From an uncultured Collinsella sp. (lineage in GTDB: Bacteria > Actinomycetota > Coriobacteriia > Coriobacteriales > Coriobacteriaceae), in the NCBI GenBank assembly GCA_902478825.1, contig CABSMK010000017.1, positions 1-17,897 of the forward strand: a stretch of DNA of 17,897 bases, read 5' to 3'. Shown here piece by piece: positions 1 through 11,682 of the stretch (the stretch's first letter is position 1; each line of letters begins with the position of its first letter). A model generated the notes under the pieces. The model was not told where the DNA came from and did no database searches. It worked only from the letters and a program-made list of their open reading frames with translations. The position numbers and the translations under genes were made by a program.

Positions 1-1770
<1,770 letters not shown>

Positions 1771-1887
1771 GTAGTTCCCCTATCTTCTATCCATATACAA
1801 ACGGCACGCGTATGCGACCCGCCCAGCAACACAACGCTCAGCGGGAATATTGAGCCTTTTACCGAAAACTCGTTTATTTTAGCGATT

Positions 1888-2337
1888 TTAGATGAGAGGG
1901 GTTTCCTCACCTGCAGGTTCAGGGTCGCTCCACATAAAACCATCGCCGGCACCCATGCCCTCATACAGCACATATGCCGAAAAACCGCTCTCGAGCGTCG
2001 TCTCAAAGAAGCTCACGAGCAGAGCGTCATGGTAGCCGCCGTCAATCTCGACGCAGCCGGTATAGCCGATGGCATAGCGGGCGATACGGCCCAGGCCCTC
2101 GTCCTTAAGACCCATCTTGTGCTCGGAAATAAAGTTGGTGGCGGCCTCGAGGCACGCCTCTTCGCCGTCCTCGTCGAGTGCCGCCAGATAGCGGTTGGAA
2201 GCAGCGTCCTCGATCGCCACAACTACGCCCGGATTCTCGCCGGCGGCAAGGTCGTCCAAGAACGCACCAATCAGGTCACACACCATGGCGTCGAGCTCGG
2301 CGGAGACGTTACCGGCGTCCTGCATATCCTGTGCCAT
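1888..2337 (-). CDS. Hypothetical acidic cytosolic protein, 149 aa
   Basis: I do not recognise this protein. It is acidic and has no signal peptide or membrane segment. The N-terminal half is helical-looking, from MAQDMQDAGNV to about residue 80. The C-terminal half has alternating hydrophobic residues (RIARYAIGYTGCVEIDGG, then ALLVSFFETTLESGFSAYVLYEG), suggesting an alpha/beta fold with several strands. The start is an ATG with GGAAGG 5-6 bases upstream; a second ATG lies at codon 5. It follows the small membrane-protein gene by 30 bp on the same strand, so the two are probably co-transcribed with the bifunctional-nuclease gene. Codon use matches the neighbours, so the reading frame looks real. 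Function unknown. Confidence 0.75.
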   Translation of the reverse strand: MAQDMQDAGNVSAELDAMVCDLIGAFLDDLAAGENPGVVVAIEDAASNRYLAALDEDGEEACLEAATNFISEHKMGLKDEGLGRIARYAIGYTGCVEIDGGYHDALLVSFFETTLESGFSAYVLYEGMGAGDGFMWSDPEPAGEETPLI

Positions 2338-2367
2338 CTCTAGACCTTCCCATCGAATCCGGCGTCG

Positions 2368-2754
2368 TTACAGTTCTTGTGCCTCGGCAGCGATCTTGGC
2401 GGCAGCGTCGCGGGCGCGCACCATATCCATCGCGCGCTTGTCGAGTACCTTGATCTGGTTGGTCAGCATGACTGCATCGACCACACCCCAGATTACCAAG
2501 CCTGTTGAAATCGAAAACCCAAGCGCACCAACTGTACCACGAAGACGAGAACAGATTACCGCGACAAGGGCGGAGATGATAACCATCTTGATATAGGAGC
2601 CGCGGCGCTCGCGAAGCGTGCGGGCCTGCGTCACATAGGCGATGCGAGCCGCCTCAGATGCCTCCGAGCGCATCTGGGCTTCACGCGCGATGGCGGCCGC
2701 TTCAGCCGATACGCGGCTACCCATCAGCGACCTCTCCGCTCGCGTGCCAGACAT
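2368..2754 (-). CDS. Hypothetical small membrane protein, 128 aa
   Basis: Family not recognised. Residues 1-54 are polar, with an Ala/Arg/Glu-rich helix around 14-45 that could form a coiled coil. Two adjacent hydrophobic stretches follow, about 55-70 (YIKMVIISALVAVICS) and about 75-98 (GALGFSISTGLVIWGVVDAVML), separated by a short basic turn (RLRGT). A charged helical tail ends the protein. This fits a two-pass membrane hairpin with both ends on the same side; Arg/Lys next to the first segment suggest cytoplasmic ends. The ATG start abuts the stop of the upstream gene with no spacer (TAA then ATG), so translational coupling is likely. Another ATG lies at codon 11. The gene seems to sit in one transcription unit with its neighbours. 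Confidence 0.72.
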   Translation of the reverse strand: MSGTRAERSLMGSRVSAEAAAIAREAQMRSEASEAARIAYVTQARTLRERRGSYIKMVIISALVAVICSRLRGTVGALGFSISTGLVIWGVVDAVMLTNQIKVLDKRAMDMVRARDAAAKIAAEAQEL

Positions 2755-3255
2755 TTAGAAATCATCGGGGGAGAGCGTATGGACGAACTCGTCGAACTTC
2801 TCGAACTCCTGCTCGTCGTCAACCTCCTCGGCATGGGCAGAAACGGTACCCAGGCGATTCATGATGTCGTCCTCCACAAACATGGGGGCATTACTGCGCA
2901 CGGCAAGGGCAATGGCGTCACTGGGGCGGGCGTCAATCTTGCGCTCGTCACCATCGACCAGCACGACAATCGTCGCATAGAACACCGGCGGCTCGGCACG
3001 AACGATCTCGATGCGCTCGAGCTTGGCGCCCAGGGCATCGACGGTGTCAAGCAGCAGGTCATGCGTTATCGGGCGCTCGGCGCGACCACTATCGATGCCA
3101 CGGCTAATGGCCGCGGCCTCAAACGAGCCGGTCTGAATGGAAAGCGAACGCAGGGGTGCCGGCGAATCCGACTTGCCGCAGCGCTCACGAAGCACGATAA
3201 GCGATGGCACGGGACCGGCGGCCATGACGATGGTCTCTATGTCGACACGAACCAT
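2755..3255 (-). CDS. Bifunctional nuclease (BFN) domain protein, 166 aa
   Basis: Belongs to the BFN family (formerly DUF151, PF02577), first described in plants as having RNase and DNase activity. The bacterial role is poorly defined. Seen here: the family pattern of a conserved Ile-rich start, FEAAAISRGIDSG, RPITHDLL, FYATIVVLVDG and the signature DARPSDAIALAVRSNAPMFVEDD in the second half. After that comes an acidic tail rich in Glu/Asp. I chose the ATG at 3255 because GGAGGT lies 6 bases before it. The same frame opens at 3303, but those 16 extra residues have no ribosome site and do not look like the family's N-terminus. It is the first gene of the leftward unit that continues into the two small unknown genes. 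Confidence 0.9.
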   Translation of the reverse strand: MVRVDIETIVMAAGPVPSLIVLRERCGKSDSPAPLRSLSIQTGSFEAAAISRGIDSGRAERPITHDLLLDTVDALGAKLERIEIVRAEPPVFYATIVVLVDGDERKIDARPSDAIALAVRSNAPMFVEDDIMNRLGTVSAHAEEVDDEQEFEKFDEFVHTLSPDDF

Positions 3256-3351
3256 GGAACACCTCCGGTACGTAGCGGTTAACACACGGCAGGGTCGCCG
3301 CATTGAATAGCTATACTACCCTACCCAATCTTTCGCCCAGCACACAAAATC

Positions 3352-3390
3352 AAAGTAGTTAATTTGGGACGGGGCTATTTTGACTACTTT
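3352..3390. repeat. Inverted repeat AAAGTAGT / ACTACTTT upstream of the BFN gene
   Basis: Perfect 8-bp arms at 3352-3359 and 3383-3390 are separated by 23 bp and sit in an AT-richer part of the 3256-3401 intergenic stretch. Beyond the perfect core both arms share a form like CAAAGTAGTYAA. It is too far from a T-tract to be a terminator and could be a protein-binding site for the leftward BFN unit. No convincing -35/-10 pair was found for that unit; TATAGC near 3311 is the best -10 candidate. Confidence 0.45.
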
Positions 3391-3401
3391 TGTTGGATAA
3401 G

Positions 3402-3431
3402 AAAAAAGCCCCGAGGCGATGCCCCAGGGCT
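3402..3431 (-). terminator. Rho-independent terminator of tRNA-Ile
   Basis: Read leftward, an 11-bp GC-rich stem with two G-U pairs, AGCCCTGGGGC pairing with GCCTCGGGGCT, closes on the 3-base loop ATC. A run of six T follows. The hairpin begins 13 bases after the tRNA CCA end. It separates the tRNA from the BFN gene unit. Confidence 0.92.
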
Positions 3432-3444
3432 CTTAACGTTTTGA

Positions 3445-3521
3445 TGGTGGACCTGACAAGATTCGAACTTGTGACCTCCCGGTTATCAGCCGGACGCTCT
3501 AACCAACTGAGCTACAGGTCC
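3445..3521 (-). tRNA. tRNA-Ile (anticodon GAT)
   Basis: Read leftward, the full cloverleaf is visible. The acceptor stem is GGACCTG with CAGGTCC, the D-arm is GCTC/GAGC, and the anticodon stem is TCCGG/CCGGG around the loop CTGATAA. The T-arm is ACAAG/CTTGT with loop TTCGAAT. The discriminator base is A and the CCA end is encoded. GAT in the anticodon loop decodes ATC/ATT isoleucine codons. It is a lone tRNA with its own promoter and terminator, placed between gyrA and the BFN gene and not in an rRNA operon. Confidence 0.97.
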
Positions 3522-3535
3522 ATCGCGCAAGGGAT

Positions 3536-3565
3536 ATATTAGACGAGTCGTTACGCGCGCGTCAA
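3536..3565 (-). promoter_or_regulatory. Sigma-70-type promoter of tRNA-Ile
   Basis: Read leftward, -35 TTGACG at 3565-3560 and -10 TAATAT at 3541-3536 are separated by 18 bp. The -10 lies 14 bases before the mature tRNA 5' end, so the leader would be very short. The -35 matches 5 of 6 consensus bases and the -10 matches 4 of 6. The upstream edge abuts the A/T flank of the long palindrome at 3570-3754, which could act as an UP-like element. Confidence 0.7.
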
Positions 3566-3569
3566 CAAC

Positions 3570-3754
3570 TTTTTTGAAAAACTTTGGAGGGTGTTCGCCC
3601 CGGTCGCACGGCGGCATGTGAAGTCGCCTGCTCGGACAGTCCTGACTCGCGCAGAGAGCACATTAAGTGCTCTCTGGCTCGTGCGGAACTCGCGACCGAC
3701 CTCACATGCCGCCGTGCGACCGGGGCGAACGCGAGTCCCAAGGTTTTCAAAAAA
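3570..3754. repeat. Long near-palindrome (about 185 bp) with 29-bp perfect arms
   Basis: The stretch 3522-3821 has no gene. Most of it is one inverted repeat. The left arm 3593-3621 and right arm 3702-3730 are perfect 29-bp reverse complements, beginning GTTCGCCCCGG. A central hairpin, AGAGAGCAC at 3653-3661 and GTGCTCTCT at 3667-3675 with loop ATTAA, marks the middle. Outside the perfect arms the symmetry continues with mismatches to TTTTTTGAAAA-type ends, 3570-3580 and 3744-3754. The sequence between arms and centre pairs only partly. It codes for no recognisable protein. It could be a dispersed palindromic element, a miniature mobile element or a structured RNA. Its right end shares the T-tract of the gyrA terminator. 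Confidence 0.85.
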
Positions 3755-3781
3755 GCGGTCGGCGCGCAGTGCGCCGACCGC
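3749..3781 (-). terminator. Rho-independent terminator of gyrB-gyrA
   Basis: Read leftward after the gyrA stop, a perfect 11-bp stem GCGGTCGGCGC/GCGCCGACCGC closes on a 5-base loop (ACTGC) and runs directly into six T. It begins about 40 bases after the gyrA stop codon. Confidence 0.93.
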
Positions 3782-3821
3782 CGATATATGGGGTCTGATT
3801 TTTTCTACCAGCTAGTTCCTC

Positions 3822-6563
3822 TTACTCGTCGAGGAGATCTTCTGGCATGTCGTTGCCGTCGCCTAGGTCGACTGGGGCCTCTTCGGCGTCGGTTGCGGCC
3901 TCGGCACCTTCGCCTTCGGGCTTCTCTTTGGCGGCCGTCATGCGGGCTACGGCGCAGATGCGGTCGTTGTCGTCGACGGCCATCATCTTGACGCCCTGGG
4001 TGGCGCGACCGGTTTGGCTGATCTCATCGGTCTTGACACGAATGACCGTCGCGCCCTCCGTCACGATGAACAGCTCATGCTGCGGGCCCACCGTCTTCAT
4101 GGCTGCGAGGTTGCCCTTGCGCTCGGTCATCTGGATGGTATAGACACCCTGACCGCCGCGGTTCTGCTCCGGGTAATCTGAGACCGGCGTGCGTTTGCCG
4201 TAGCCGCGCTCGGTAATGACGAACAGGTCGCCGTTACCGTTGGTAATCTCCATACCAAGAACGCTCACGCCTTCCTTCATGCTAATGCCACGGACGCCGC
4301 TGGTATCGCGACCGGTGGCGCGCACCTGGTCCTCGGGGAACATAATCGCCTTGCCCGCGGTGGTTGCCATGATGATCTTGTCGCCCTCGCGCACGCGACG
4401 TACAGCGAGCAGCGCGTCGTCGTCCCTCAGGTTGATGGCGATTAGGCCGTCGCGGCGGCTGCGGTCGTAGGCGCTCATCACGGTCTTCTTGACCATGCCG
4501 CTCTTGGTGGCAAACATCAGGTACTCGTCGGCGGGGAACTCGCGGCAGCTGATGACGCTCGCGATCTTCTCGCCCTCCTCGAAAGGCAGCAAGTTGACGA
4601 TCGCGGTGCCGCGCGCCTGGCGCGTGCCAACCGGCAGCTCGTGTACCTTCAGGCGATAGACCTTGCCCTTGCTCGAGAAGAACAGCACGTACTCGTGCGT
4701 GGATGCGATAAACATCTCGTCGATAACGTCGTCCTCTTTGAGGTTGACGCCCGACACGCCCTTGCCGCCGCGCTTTTGGGCGCGATAGGCAGCCACCGGG
4801 ATGCGCTTGACGTAGCCGGTGTGGGTGATGGTCACGACCATGTCCTCGTCGGCAATCAGATCTTCGACGTCCAGGTCCTTCTCGACATGGCTGATCTCGG
4901 TGCGGCGCTTGTCGCCGAACTTCTTGGAAATCTCGCGCATCTCTTCCTTGATGACGCCCAGAATCTTCTCCTCGTGCGCCAACAGGTCCTCGTAGTAGGC
5001 GATAGCACGGCGCAAGCCGTCCAGCTCTTCCTGAATCTTGTCGCGCTCCAGGCCGGTCAGGCGGCGCAGCTTCATCTCGAGGATGGCCGTAGTCTGCTCG
5101 GGCGTAAAGCCAAAGCGCCCGAGCAGGCGGCTGCTGGCCTCGGAATCGGTCTGCGAGGAGCGGATGATGCTGATGACCTCGTCGATATGGTCGAGAGCCA
5201 TCAGGTAGCCCTCGAGGATATGGGCACGCGCCTGGGCCTTCTTGAGGTCAAAGCGGGTGCGGCGGGTGACGACGTCGACTTGGTGGTCGATGTAGTGCTG
5301 CAGCATCTCGCGCAGGCTCAGGCATTTGGGAACGCCGTTGACAAGCGCCAGGTTGTTGGCACCAAAGGTCGTCTGCAGCGAGGTGTACTTGTACAGGTTG
5401 TTGAGCACGACCTGCGGGATGACGCCCTTCTTGAGTTCGATGACCAGACGGATACCCTTCTGGTTGGACTCATCACGCATATCCGAGATACCCTCGATAC
5501 GCTTGTCGTTGACGAGCTGGGCGATCTTCTCCTGCAGGGTGCCCTTGTTGACCATGTAGGGAATCTCGGTAAAGACCAGGCGGCTACGGCCGGTCTTGGT
5601 GGACTCCACATGAGCCTTGGCGCGCACGGTGATGGAGCCGCGGCCGGTCTCATAGCTCTGCCTAATGCCGGCACTGCCCATGATGATGGCGCCGGTGGGG
5701 AAGTCCGGACCGGGCATGATCTGCATGAGCTCGTCGACGGTGGCGTCGGGGTTGTCAATCAGGTAGCAGGTGGCCTCGATCGCCTCGGTGAGGTTGTGCG
5801 GGGCGATGTTGGTGGCCATGCCGACGGCGATGCCCTGGCTGCCGTTGACCAGCAGGTTGGGGAAACGCGCGGGCAGCGCCTGGGGCTCGGCGAGCGACTC
5901 GTCGTAGTTGGGCTGCCAGTCGACGGTGTCCTTCTGCAGGTCACGCAGGAGCTCCATGGCGGGCTTTGCCAGGCGACTCTCGGTGTAACGCATGGCAGCG
6001 GCGCCGTCGCCATCGATATTGCCGAAGTTGCCGTGACCGTCAATGAGCGGCGTGCGCATGGAGAACCACTGTGCCAGGCGGACCATGGCCTCATAGACCG
6101 CGGAGTCGCCGTGCGGATGGTACTTACCGATAACTTCGCCGACCGTCCAGGCCGACTTCTTGTGCGGACGGTTGGGGTAGATGCCGCTCTCGTTCATTGC
6201 GTACAGGATGCGACGGTGCACCGGCTTTAAGCCATCGCGCACGTCCGGCAGGGCGCGCGCCGTGATGACCGACATCGAGTACTCGATGAACGACTGCTTC
6301 ATCTCGCGGCCGAACTCTGAAATCTGGAGCTGGCCGCCGTTTATATCCTCGCCGGCCGAGGCACCACGATCGACTTCGCCAAAGCTCTCCTCGAGCTCAC
6401 CGTCGTCATCCTCTTCCTCATCATCATCGGCATCGGGGTTATAGGCATCCGGATCGCCGTCCTCGCCCTGCTCGGCGCGGGCGAGCAGGCGCTTCAGATC
6501 GTCGGGCATGCCGGCGTCGCTGGCCTCGTCCATACCCTCGTTATTGTTGATATCGTCTGCCAC
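3822..6563 (-). CDS. gyrA: DNA gyrase subunit A
   Basis: Breakage-reunion subunit of the A2B2 gyrase that introduces negative supercoils using ATP. Seen here: the core begins near residue 82 ([19 protein letters not shown]). The catalytic tyrosine is Y193 in AAMRYTESR. The quinolone-determining region reads [10 protein letters not shown], with S154 and E158 at the positions of E. coli Ser83 and Asp87, so it looks unmutated. The GyrA box QKRGGKG is at 596-602 and starts the C-terminal DNA-wrapping beta-pinwheel. Unusual: an N-terminal extension of about 80 residues containing a run of about 20 mostly Asp/Glu residues, and a second acidic tail at the C-terminus. The start is GTG; AGGAGG ends only 4 bases upstream and overlaps the end region of gyrB (11-bp gap), so the two are co-translated. 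An in-frame ATG at codon 11 is a weaker alternative. Confidence 0.98.
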   Translation of the reverse strand: MADDINNNEGMDEASDAGMPDDLKRLLARAEQGEDGDPDAYNPDADDDEEEDDDGELEESFGEVDRGASAGEDINGGQLQISEFGREMKQSFIEYSMSVITARALPDVRDGLKPVHRRILYAMNESGIYPNRPHKKSAWTVGEVIGKYHPHGDSAVYEAMVRLAQWFSMRTPLIDGHGNFGNIDGDGAAAMRYTESRLAKPAMELLRDLQKDTVDWQPNYDESLAEPQALPARFPNLLVNGSQGIAVGMATNIAPHNLTEAIEATCYLIDNPDATVDELMQIMPGPDFPTGAIIMGSAGIRQSYETGRGSITVRAKAHVESTKTGRSRLVFTEIPYMVNKGTLQEKIAQLVNDKRIEGISDMRDESNQKGIRLVIELKKGVIPQVVLNNLYKYTSLQTTFGANNLALVNGVPKCLSLREMLQHYIDHQVDVVTRRTRFDLKKAQARAHILEGYLMALDHIDEVISIIRSSQTDSEASSRLLGRFGFTPEQTTAILEMKLRRLTGLERDKIQEELDGLRRAIAYYEDLLAHEEKILGVIKEEMREISKKFGDKRRTEISHVEKDLDVEDLIADEDMVVTITHTGYVKRIPVAAYRAQKRGGKGVSGVNLKEDDVIDEMFIASTHEYVLFFSSKGKVYRLKVHELPVGTRQARGTAIVNLLPFEEGEKIASVISCREFPADEYLMFATKSGMVKKTVMSAYDRSRRDGLIAINLRDDDALLAVRRVREGDKIIMATTAGKAIMFPEDQVRATGRDTSGVRGISMKEGVSVLGMEITNGNGDLFVITERGYGKRTPVSDYPEQNRGGQGVYTIQMTERKGNLAAMKTVGPQHELFIVTEGATVIRVKTDEISQTGRATQGVKMMAVDDNDRICAVARMTAAKEKPEGEGAEAATDAEEAPVDLGDGNDMPEDLLDE

Positions 6564-6574
6564 GTTACCTCCTC

Positions 6575-8654
<2,080 letters not shown>

Positions 8655-8658
<4 letters not shown>

Positions 8659-8683
8659 AAATACCCTCGGGAACGAGGGTATT
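8655..8683 (-). terminator. Rho-independent terminator after the DciA-like gene
   Basis: Read leftward, AATACCCTCG pairs perfectly with CGAGGGTATT around the loop TTCC, and T residues follow. The hairpin starts 27 bases past the stop of the DUF721 gene and closes the dnaN-recF-DUF721 transcription unit before gyrB. Confidence 0.93.
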
Positions 8684-8710
8684 TGGCTCTACAAGGCCAC
8701 CAGATGCGAT

Positions 8711-9274
8711 TTAAGGCTCTTTTTTGCTCTGCACGCCCTTGGTCCACTCGGCACTGGCTCTCATGGCGTTCTCGAGGGCCTCGCGCAGTTTTTGGTCCTC
8801 GATGGGTGCCACTTGGTGCTCGATCTCGGCACGCTCGGCATCGCTGAGGTCGGCATGCGGAGCCGGCGGACGCTCGGCCACGGCCGGGCGCAGGCGCTCT
8901 TTGGCAGCGGGCGGTGTGTGGCCGGGGGCGGTCGTCTTGAACACCAGGCCGTCGACGTGCGCGCCGGCGCGCTCCATGCGCGCGCGGATAATCTCGCGCA
9001 AAAGCGTCATCTCCTGCGTCCATGAGGGCGAATCGAGGTACACCAGCAGTTCGTTGGACGCGGGCAGGTAGCGCAGGCCCGTCACATGGCGTCCCTCGCG
9101 CGTGCCCGAGCACACCGCATTCCAGGCGCGATAGACCGCACGAGATTCCTCTGCAGCCTCCATCTGCGCGCGGCGCTCAGGTGTCGCGGCCGCCAGGATG
9201 CGCTGACGCTCGGCATCCAAAAAGCCGCCAAAGGCAACCATTCCGTTCTCGCGCTCGTAATTAGCACGTCTCAC
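8711..9274 (-). CDS. DUF721 / DciA-like protein, 187 aa
   Basis: Residues about 43-113 match the DUF721 pattern. They include YRAWNAVCSGT, a predicted strand-turn-strand ending LLVYLDSPSWTQEMTLL, and a closing GAHVDGLVFKT. DUF721 includes DciA, the replicative-helicase loader or operator of bacteria without DnaC/DnaI (family knowledge). Its place between recF and gyrB is the usual one in Actinomycetota. The C-terminal 70 residues are Pro/Ala/Glu-rich and probably disordered or helical. The GTG start overlaps the end of recF by 14 bp and has AAGGTGG about 8 bases upstream. An ATG at codon 12 (9241) is an alternative start. Loader function is an inference from the family and position. Confidence 0.85.
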   Translation of the reverse strand: MRRANYERENGMVAFGGFLDAERQRILAAATPERRAQMEAAEESRAVYRAWNAVCSGTREGRHVTGLRYLPASNELLVYLDSPSWTQEMTLLREIIRARMERAGAHVDGLVFKTTAPGHTPPAAKERLRPAVAERPPAPHADLSDAERAEIEHQVAPIEDQKLREALENAMRASAEWTKGVQSKKEP

Positions 9275-10367
9275 CCATGCTCACCACCTTGGCTCGATCA
9301 AGCAGGTCATCGGTAAAATACCCCAGATTGGTGGTGGTTATGACTGTCTGGATATCATCACCGATCAGCTGCAGAAAAGCGCCTCGACGCCCGGCGTCGA
9401 GCTCGCTCATCACGTCGTCCAAGAGCAGCAGCGGCGCGGTGCCCAGGATATCGCGCGCCACGGCCACTTCTGCCACCTTCCAGGCAAGCACCAGCGTTCG
9501 CTGCTGGCCCTGGCTGGCAAATGAACGGGCCGATCGGCCCGCGACGGAAAACTCAATCTCGTCGCGATGCGGACCCACGAGCGTCACGCCGCGACGGATC
9601 TCCTCGTCGGCGCGCTCATCGAGCGCCGAAAGCATGTGCTCATACGCCCAGCCCCTGAGCTCGTCGCGATCCTCGGTGCGAGGCAGGTCGCCAAGCGTGG
9701 ACACATAGGACACACCGGCGGGCTCGCCGGATGCCACGCGGCCATAGGCGTCACGCACATGGCCCGACAGCCGGTCGAGCAGAGCCAGACGGTGCACGAG
9801 CAGGGCCGAACCGGCGCGGGCAATAGATTCGTTCCAGGCGCCGAGCATCTCGCGGCAGCGCCAGGTCTCCTTGAGCAGGGCATTGCGCTGGGTCACGCAG
9901 CGCCCGTAGGCACTAGCCAAATCGGCGTAGCGCGCACTCAACTGAACGCCAAAGTCATCAAGTGCGGCGCGGCGCACGCTGGCCCCACGCTTGACCATAT
10001 CCAGGTGGTCCGGACAAAACAGAACGCTCGGCAGCACCCCGCGCACGCCGGACGCAGCGCAGCGCTTGCCGTTGCGGCTAAACGAACGCTTGCCGTCTTC
10101 CACGCTCAGCCCCATGTCCAGCACGCGCCCGTCACCTTCGAGCCTCAGCTCGACCTTGCATGAGCCCACGCCGTCGTGCACGAGCTCGGCTGCGGTCGGA
10201 TGCCTAAACGAGGCGCCACTCGTCAGCAGCTGCAGCGCCTCTATGAGGTTGGTCTTTCCCGCCGCGTTGGGGCCTGCGAGCACTGTCACGCCGTCGCTCA
10301 GGGCAAGGCGGTAACTGTCGAAGCTGCGATAGCGCGCAACGGAAAGATCGCGTGCGAACATGGTCAT
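9261..10367 (-). CDS. recF: DNA replication and repair protein RecF
   Basis: SMC-like ATPase that helps load RecA at gaps together with RecO and RecR. Walker A is GPNAAGKTN at 32-40. The ABC-type signature SFASQGQQRT is at 282-291. Walker B with LLLLDDVMSELD runs 313-324. The intervening helical arm is of normal length for the family (368 residues total). The first ATG is used. It starts 8 bp after the dnaN stop without a clear ribosome site, so coupling to dnaN translation is likely; a second ATG lies at codon 3. The gene overlaps the DUF721 gene downstream. Cysteine and arginine content are ordinary and no motif residue is missing. Confidence 0.97.
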   Translation of the reverse strand: MTMFARDLSVARYRSFDSYRLALSDGVTVLAGPNAAGKTNLIEALQLLTSGASFRHPTAAELVHDGVGSCKVELRLEGDGRVLDMGLSVEDGKRSFSRNGKRCAASGVRGVLPSVLFCPDHLDMVKRGASVRRAALDDFGVQLSARYADLASAYGRCVTQRNALLKETWRCREMLGAWNESIARAGSALLVHRLALLDRLSGHVRDAYGRVASGEPAGVSYVSTLGDLPRTEDRDELRGWAYEHMLSALDERADEEIRRGVTLVGPHRDEIEFSVAGRSARSFASQGQQRTLVLAWKVAEVAVARDILGTAPLLLLDDVMSELDAGRRGAFLQLIGDDIQTVITTTNLGYFTDDLLDRAKVVSMGETC

Positions 10368-10375
10368 GGGCAGTG

Positions 10376-11479
10376 CTAGATACGTACCGGCATGACCAGG
10401 TACAGGTAGTTGATCTTGTCGTAGGACTTGAAGATGCCAGCCTGCGAATAGCTCTTGAGCTCCAGCGTGATTTCCTTCTCCTTGGACAGGGCATTGAGGC
10501 AGCCAAAGATGTAGTGGTAGTTGAAGGCGATGGTACCCGACTCGCCCTCGGCCTCGACATCGATCGTCTCCTGCGCCAGATCCTGGTCGTTGGAAATGGA
10601 GGACAGGCCCATCTGGCCGTTCTCGACGTCAATCTCAAACTTGACAGCGGGGTTGGCGCTCGCGATAACGGCCACACGCTTAAGGGCGGCGTTAAAGGCG
10701 GCTACGTCGATCTTGACGCTCGTCACGCACGAATCGGGGATGAGCTGCTTGTAATTGGGATATACGCCCTCGATGCGGCGCGACACGTAAGTGGTGTTGC
10801 CGGCCTCAAAGACAACCTGGGTGTCGGTGGCGCCGATCATGATGGTCGCCTGGCTGGCCATGATGCTCAGCGCGTCGTTGAAGGCGTCGGCAGGCACGTT
10901 GAGCTCAAAGGAACCCTCGAGGGTCGAGGTCTCGACCTGCGTATCGCACACAGCCAGTCGGAAGGAGTCGGTCGCGACCAGGCGCACGGTGTTGTTCTCG
11001 ACCTTCATATGCACGCCGCCCAGGATGGGGCGGGCCTTGTCAGTCGAAGTGACGCGCCATACGCGACTTACCATTTCGGACAGGATATCGGTCGGCAGCT
11101 CGACGGCGCTCTCGATGGCGTATGCCGGGAACTCGGGAAAGTCGTTGGCATCGAGTGTGTTGAGGCGAAAAGAGCTCTTCTCGCAGCCAATCAAAACCTG
11201 ACGCTCGGACAGCTCAAAGGTGACCGGGGCATCGGGAAGGGTCTTGGTGATGTTGGAGAGCATCTTGCAGGGAATCACCATCTCGCCTTCCTCTTCGACG
11301 TGAGCCGCAATGCGGTGACGAATCGAGATGGTGTAGTTGGAGGTCTGGAATTCCAAGATGCCGTCTTGTGCCTTAACGAGCACGCCCGACAGAATGGGAA
11401 GGGTGGATGCCGAAGCGACGCCTTTCATAACGACGCCGATGGCTTGCGTAAGCGAGCTCTGGCTGACGGTGAACTTCAT
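10376..11479 (-). CDS. dnaN: DNA polymerase III beta subunit (sliding clamp)
   Basis: Dimeric ring clamp that tethers DNA polymerase III to DNA. The 367 residues cover the three clamp domains. Recognisable segments are the N-terminus MKFTVSQSSLTQAI with TLPILSGVLVKA, the middle RPILGGVHMKVENN followed by VATDSFRLAVC, and the C-terminal PVRI that helps form the protein-binding pocket. Length and ends are standard. The ATG start has GAAAGGT about 8 bases upstream in an AT-rich leader. It heads a leftward unit with recF and the DciA-like gene. The 238-bp gap from dnaA carries origin-like signals, so dnaN is probably transcribed from its own promoter there, though I could not fix one. Confidence 0.98.
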   Translation of the reverse strand: MKFTVSQSSLTQAIGVVMKGVASASTLPILSGVLVKAQDGILEFQTSNYTISIRHRIAAHVEEEGEMVIPCKMLSNITKTLPDAPVTFELSERQVLIGCEKSSFRLNTLDANDFPEFPAYAIESAVELPTDILSEMVSRVWRVTSTDKARPILGGVHMKVENNTVRLVATDSFRLAVCDTQVETSTLEGSFELNVPADAFNDALSIMASQATIMIGATDTQVVFEAGNTTYVSRRIEGVYPNYKQLIPDSCVTSVKIDVAAFNAALKRVAVIASANPAVKFEIDVENGQMGLSSISNDQDLAQETIDVEAEGESGTIAFNYHYIFGCLNALSKEKEITLELKSYSQAGIFKSYDKINYLYLVMPVRI

Positions 11480-11511
11480 CTTTTAATACCTTTCTATAGA
11501 TATAAATATCT

Positions 11512-11526
11512 TAATAATAGTAATAG
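11512..11526 (+). other. DnaA-trio-like array, five TA(A/G) triplets
   Basis: On the plus strand the triplets TAA, TAA, TAG, TAA, TAG run without interruption. DnaA-trios, described in Bacillus subtilis, are repeats of this form. DnaA assembles on them as single-stranded DNA when it opens the origin. The 3' end of the array points to the box-like 9-mer at 11539-11547, 12 bp away. That is the polarity and order (dnaA, boxes, trios, dnaN) seen in B. subtilis. Confidence 0.55.
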
Positions 11527-11682
11527 TACTGACGAAACTGTTGATTACTCCCAAAGACGCAGGTCAGACCCAGAAAGAGAATCGACAGCAACCTGTGTGC
11601 AACAGGGGTGGTTTTCCACGTTCAAAACCTGCGCAAAACTTTTCATCATCGCGGGTTGGGTTTTAGACACCTTATGCCCGTG

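Noticed and set aside
1771..1887. Possible promoter or terminator between the 149-residue gene and typA
   Set aside because: Only a weak G-U-rich hairpin (near 1853-1872) without a T-run, and no acceptable -35/-10 pair.
3256..3303. Upstream extension of the BFN gene to 3303
   Set aside because: The ATG at 3255 has a strong GGAGGT site and begins at the family's usual N-terminus; the extra 16 residues are unlike the family.
3584..3991. Open frames on both strands through the long palindrome
   Set aside because: Similar peptides appear on both strands because the DNA is an inverted repeat; there is no ribosome site or family signature, and one frame runs into the gyrA end.
4641..6230. Rightward open frame of 529 codons opposite gyrA
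   Set aside because: Antisense to conserved GyrA motifs, low-complexity Leu/Val/Asp composition and no ribosome site.
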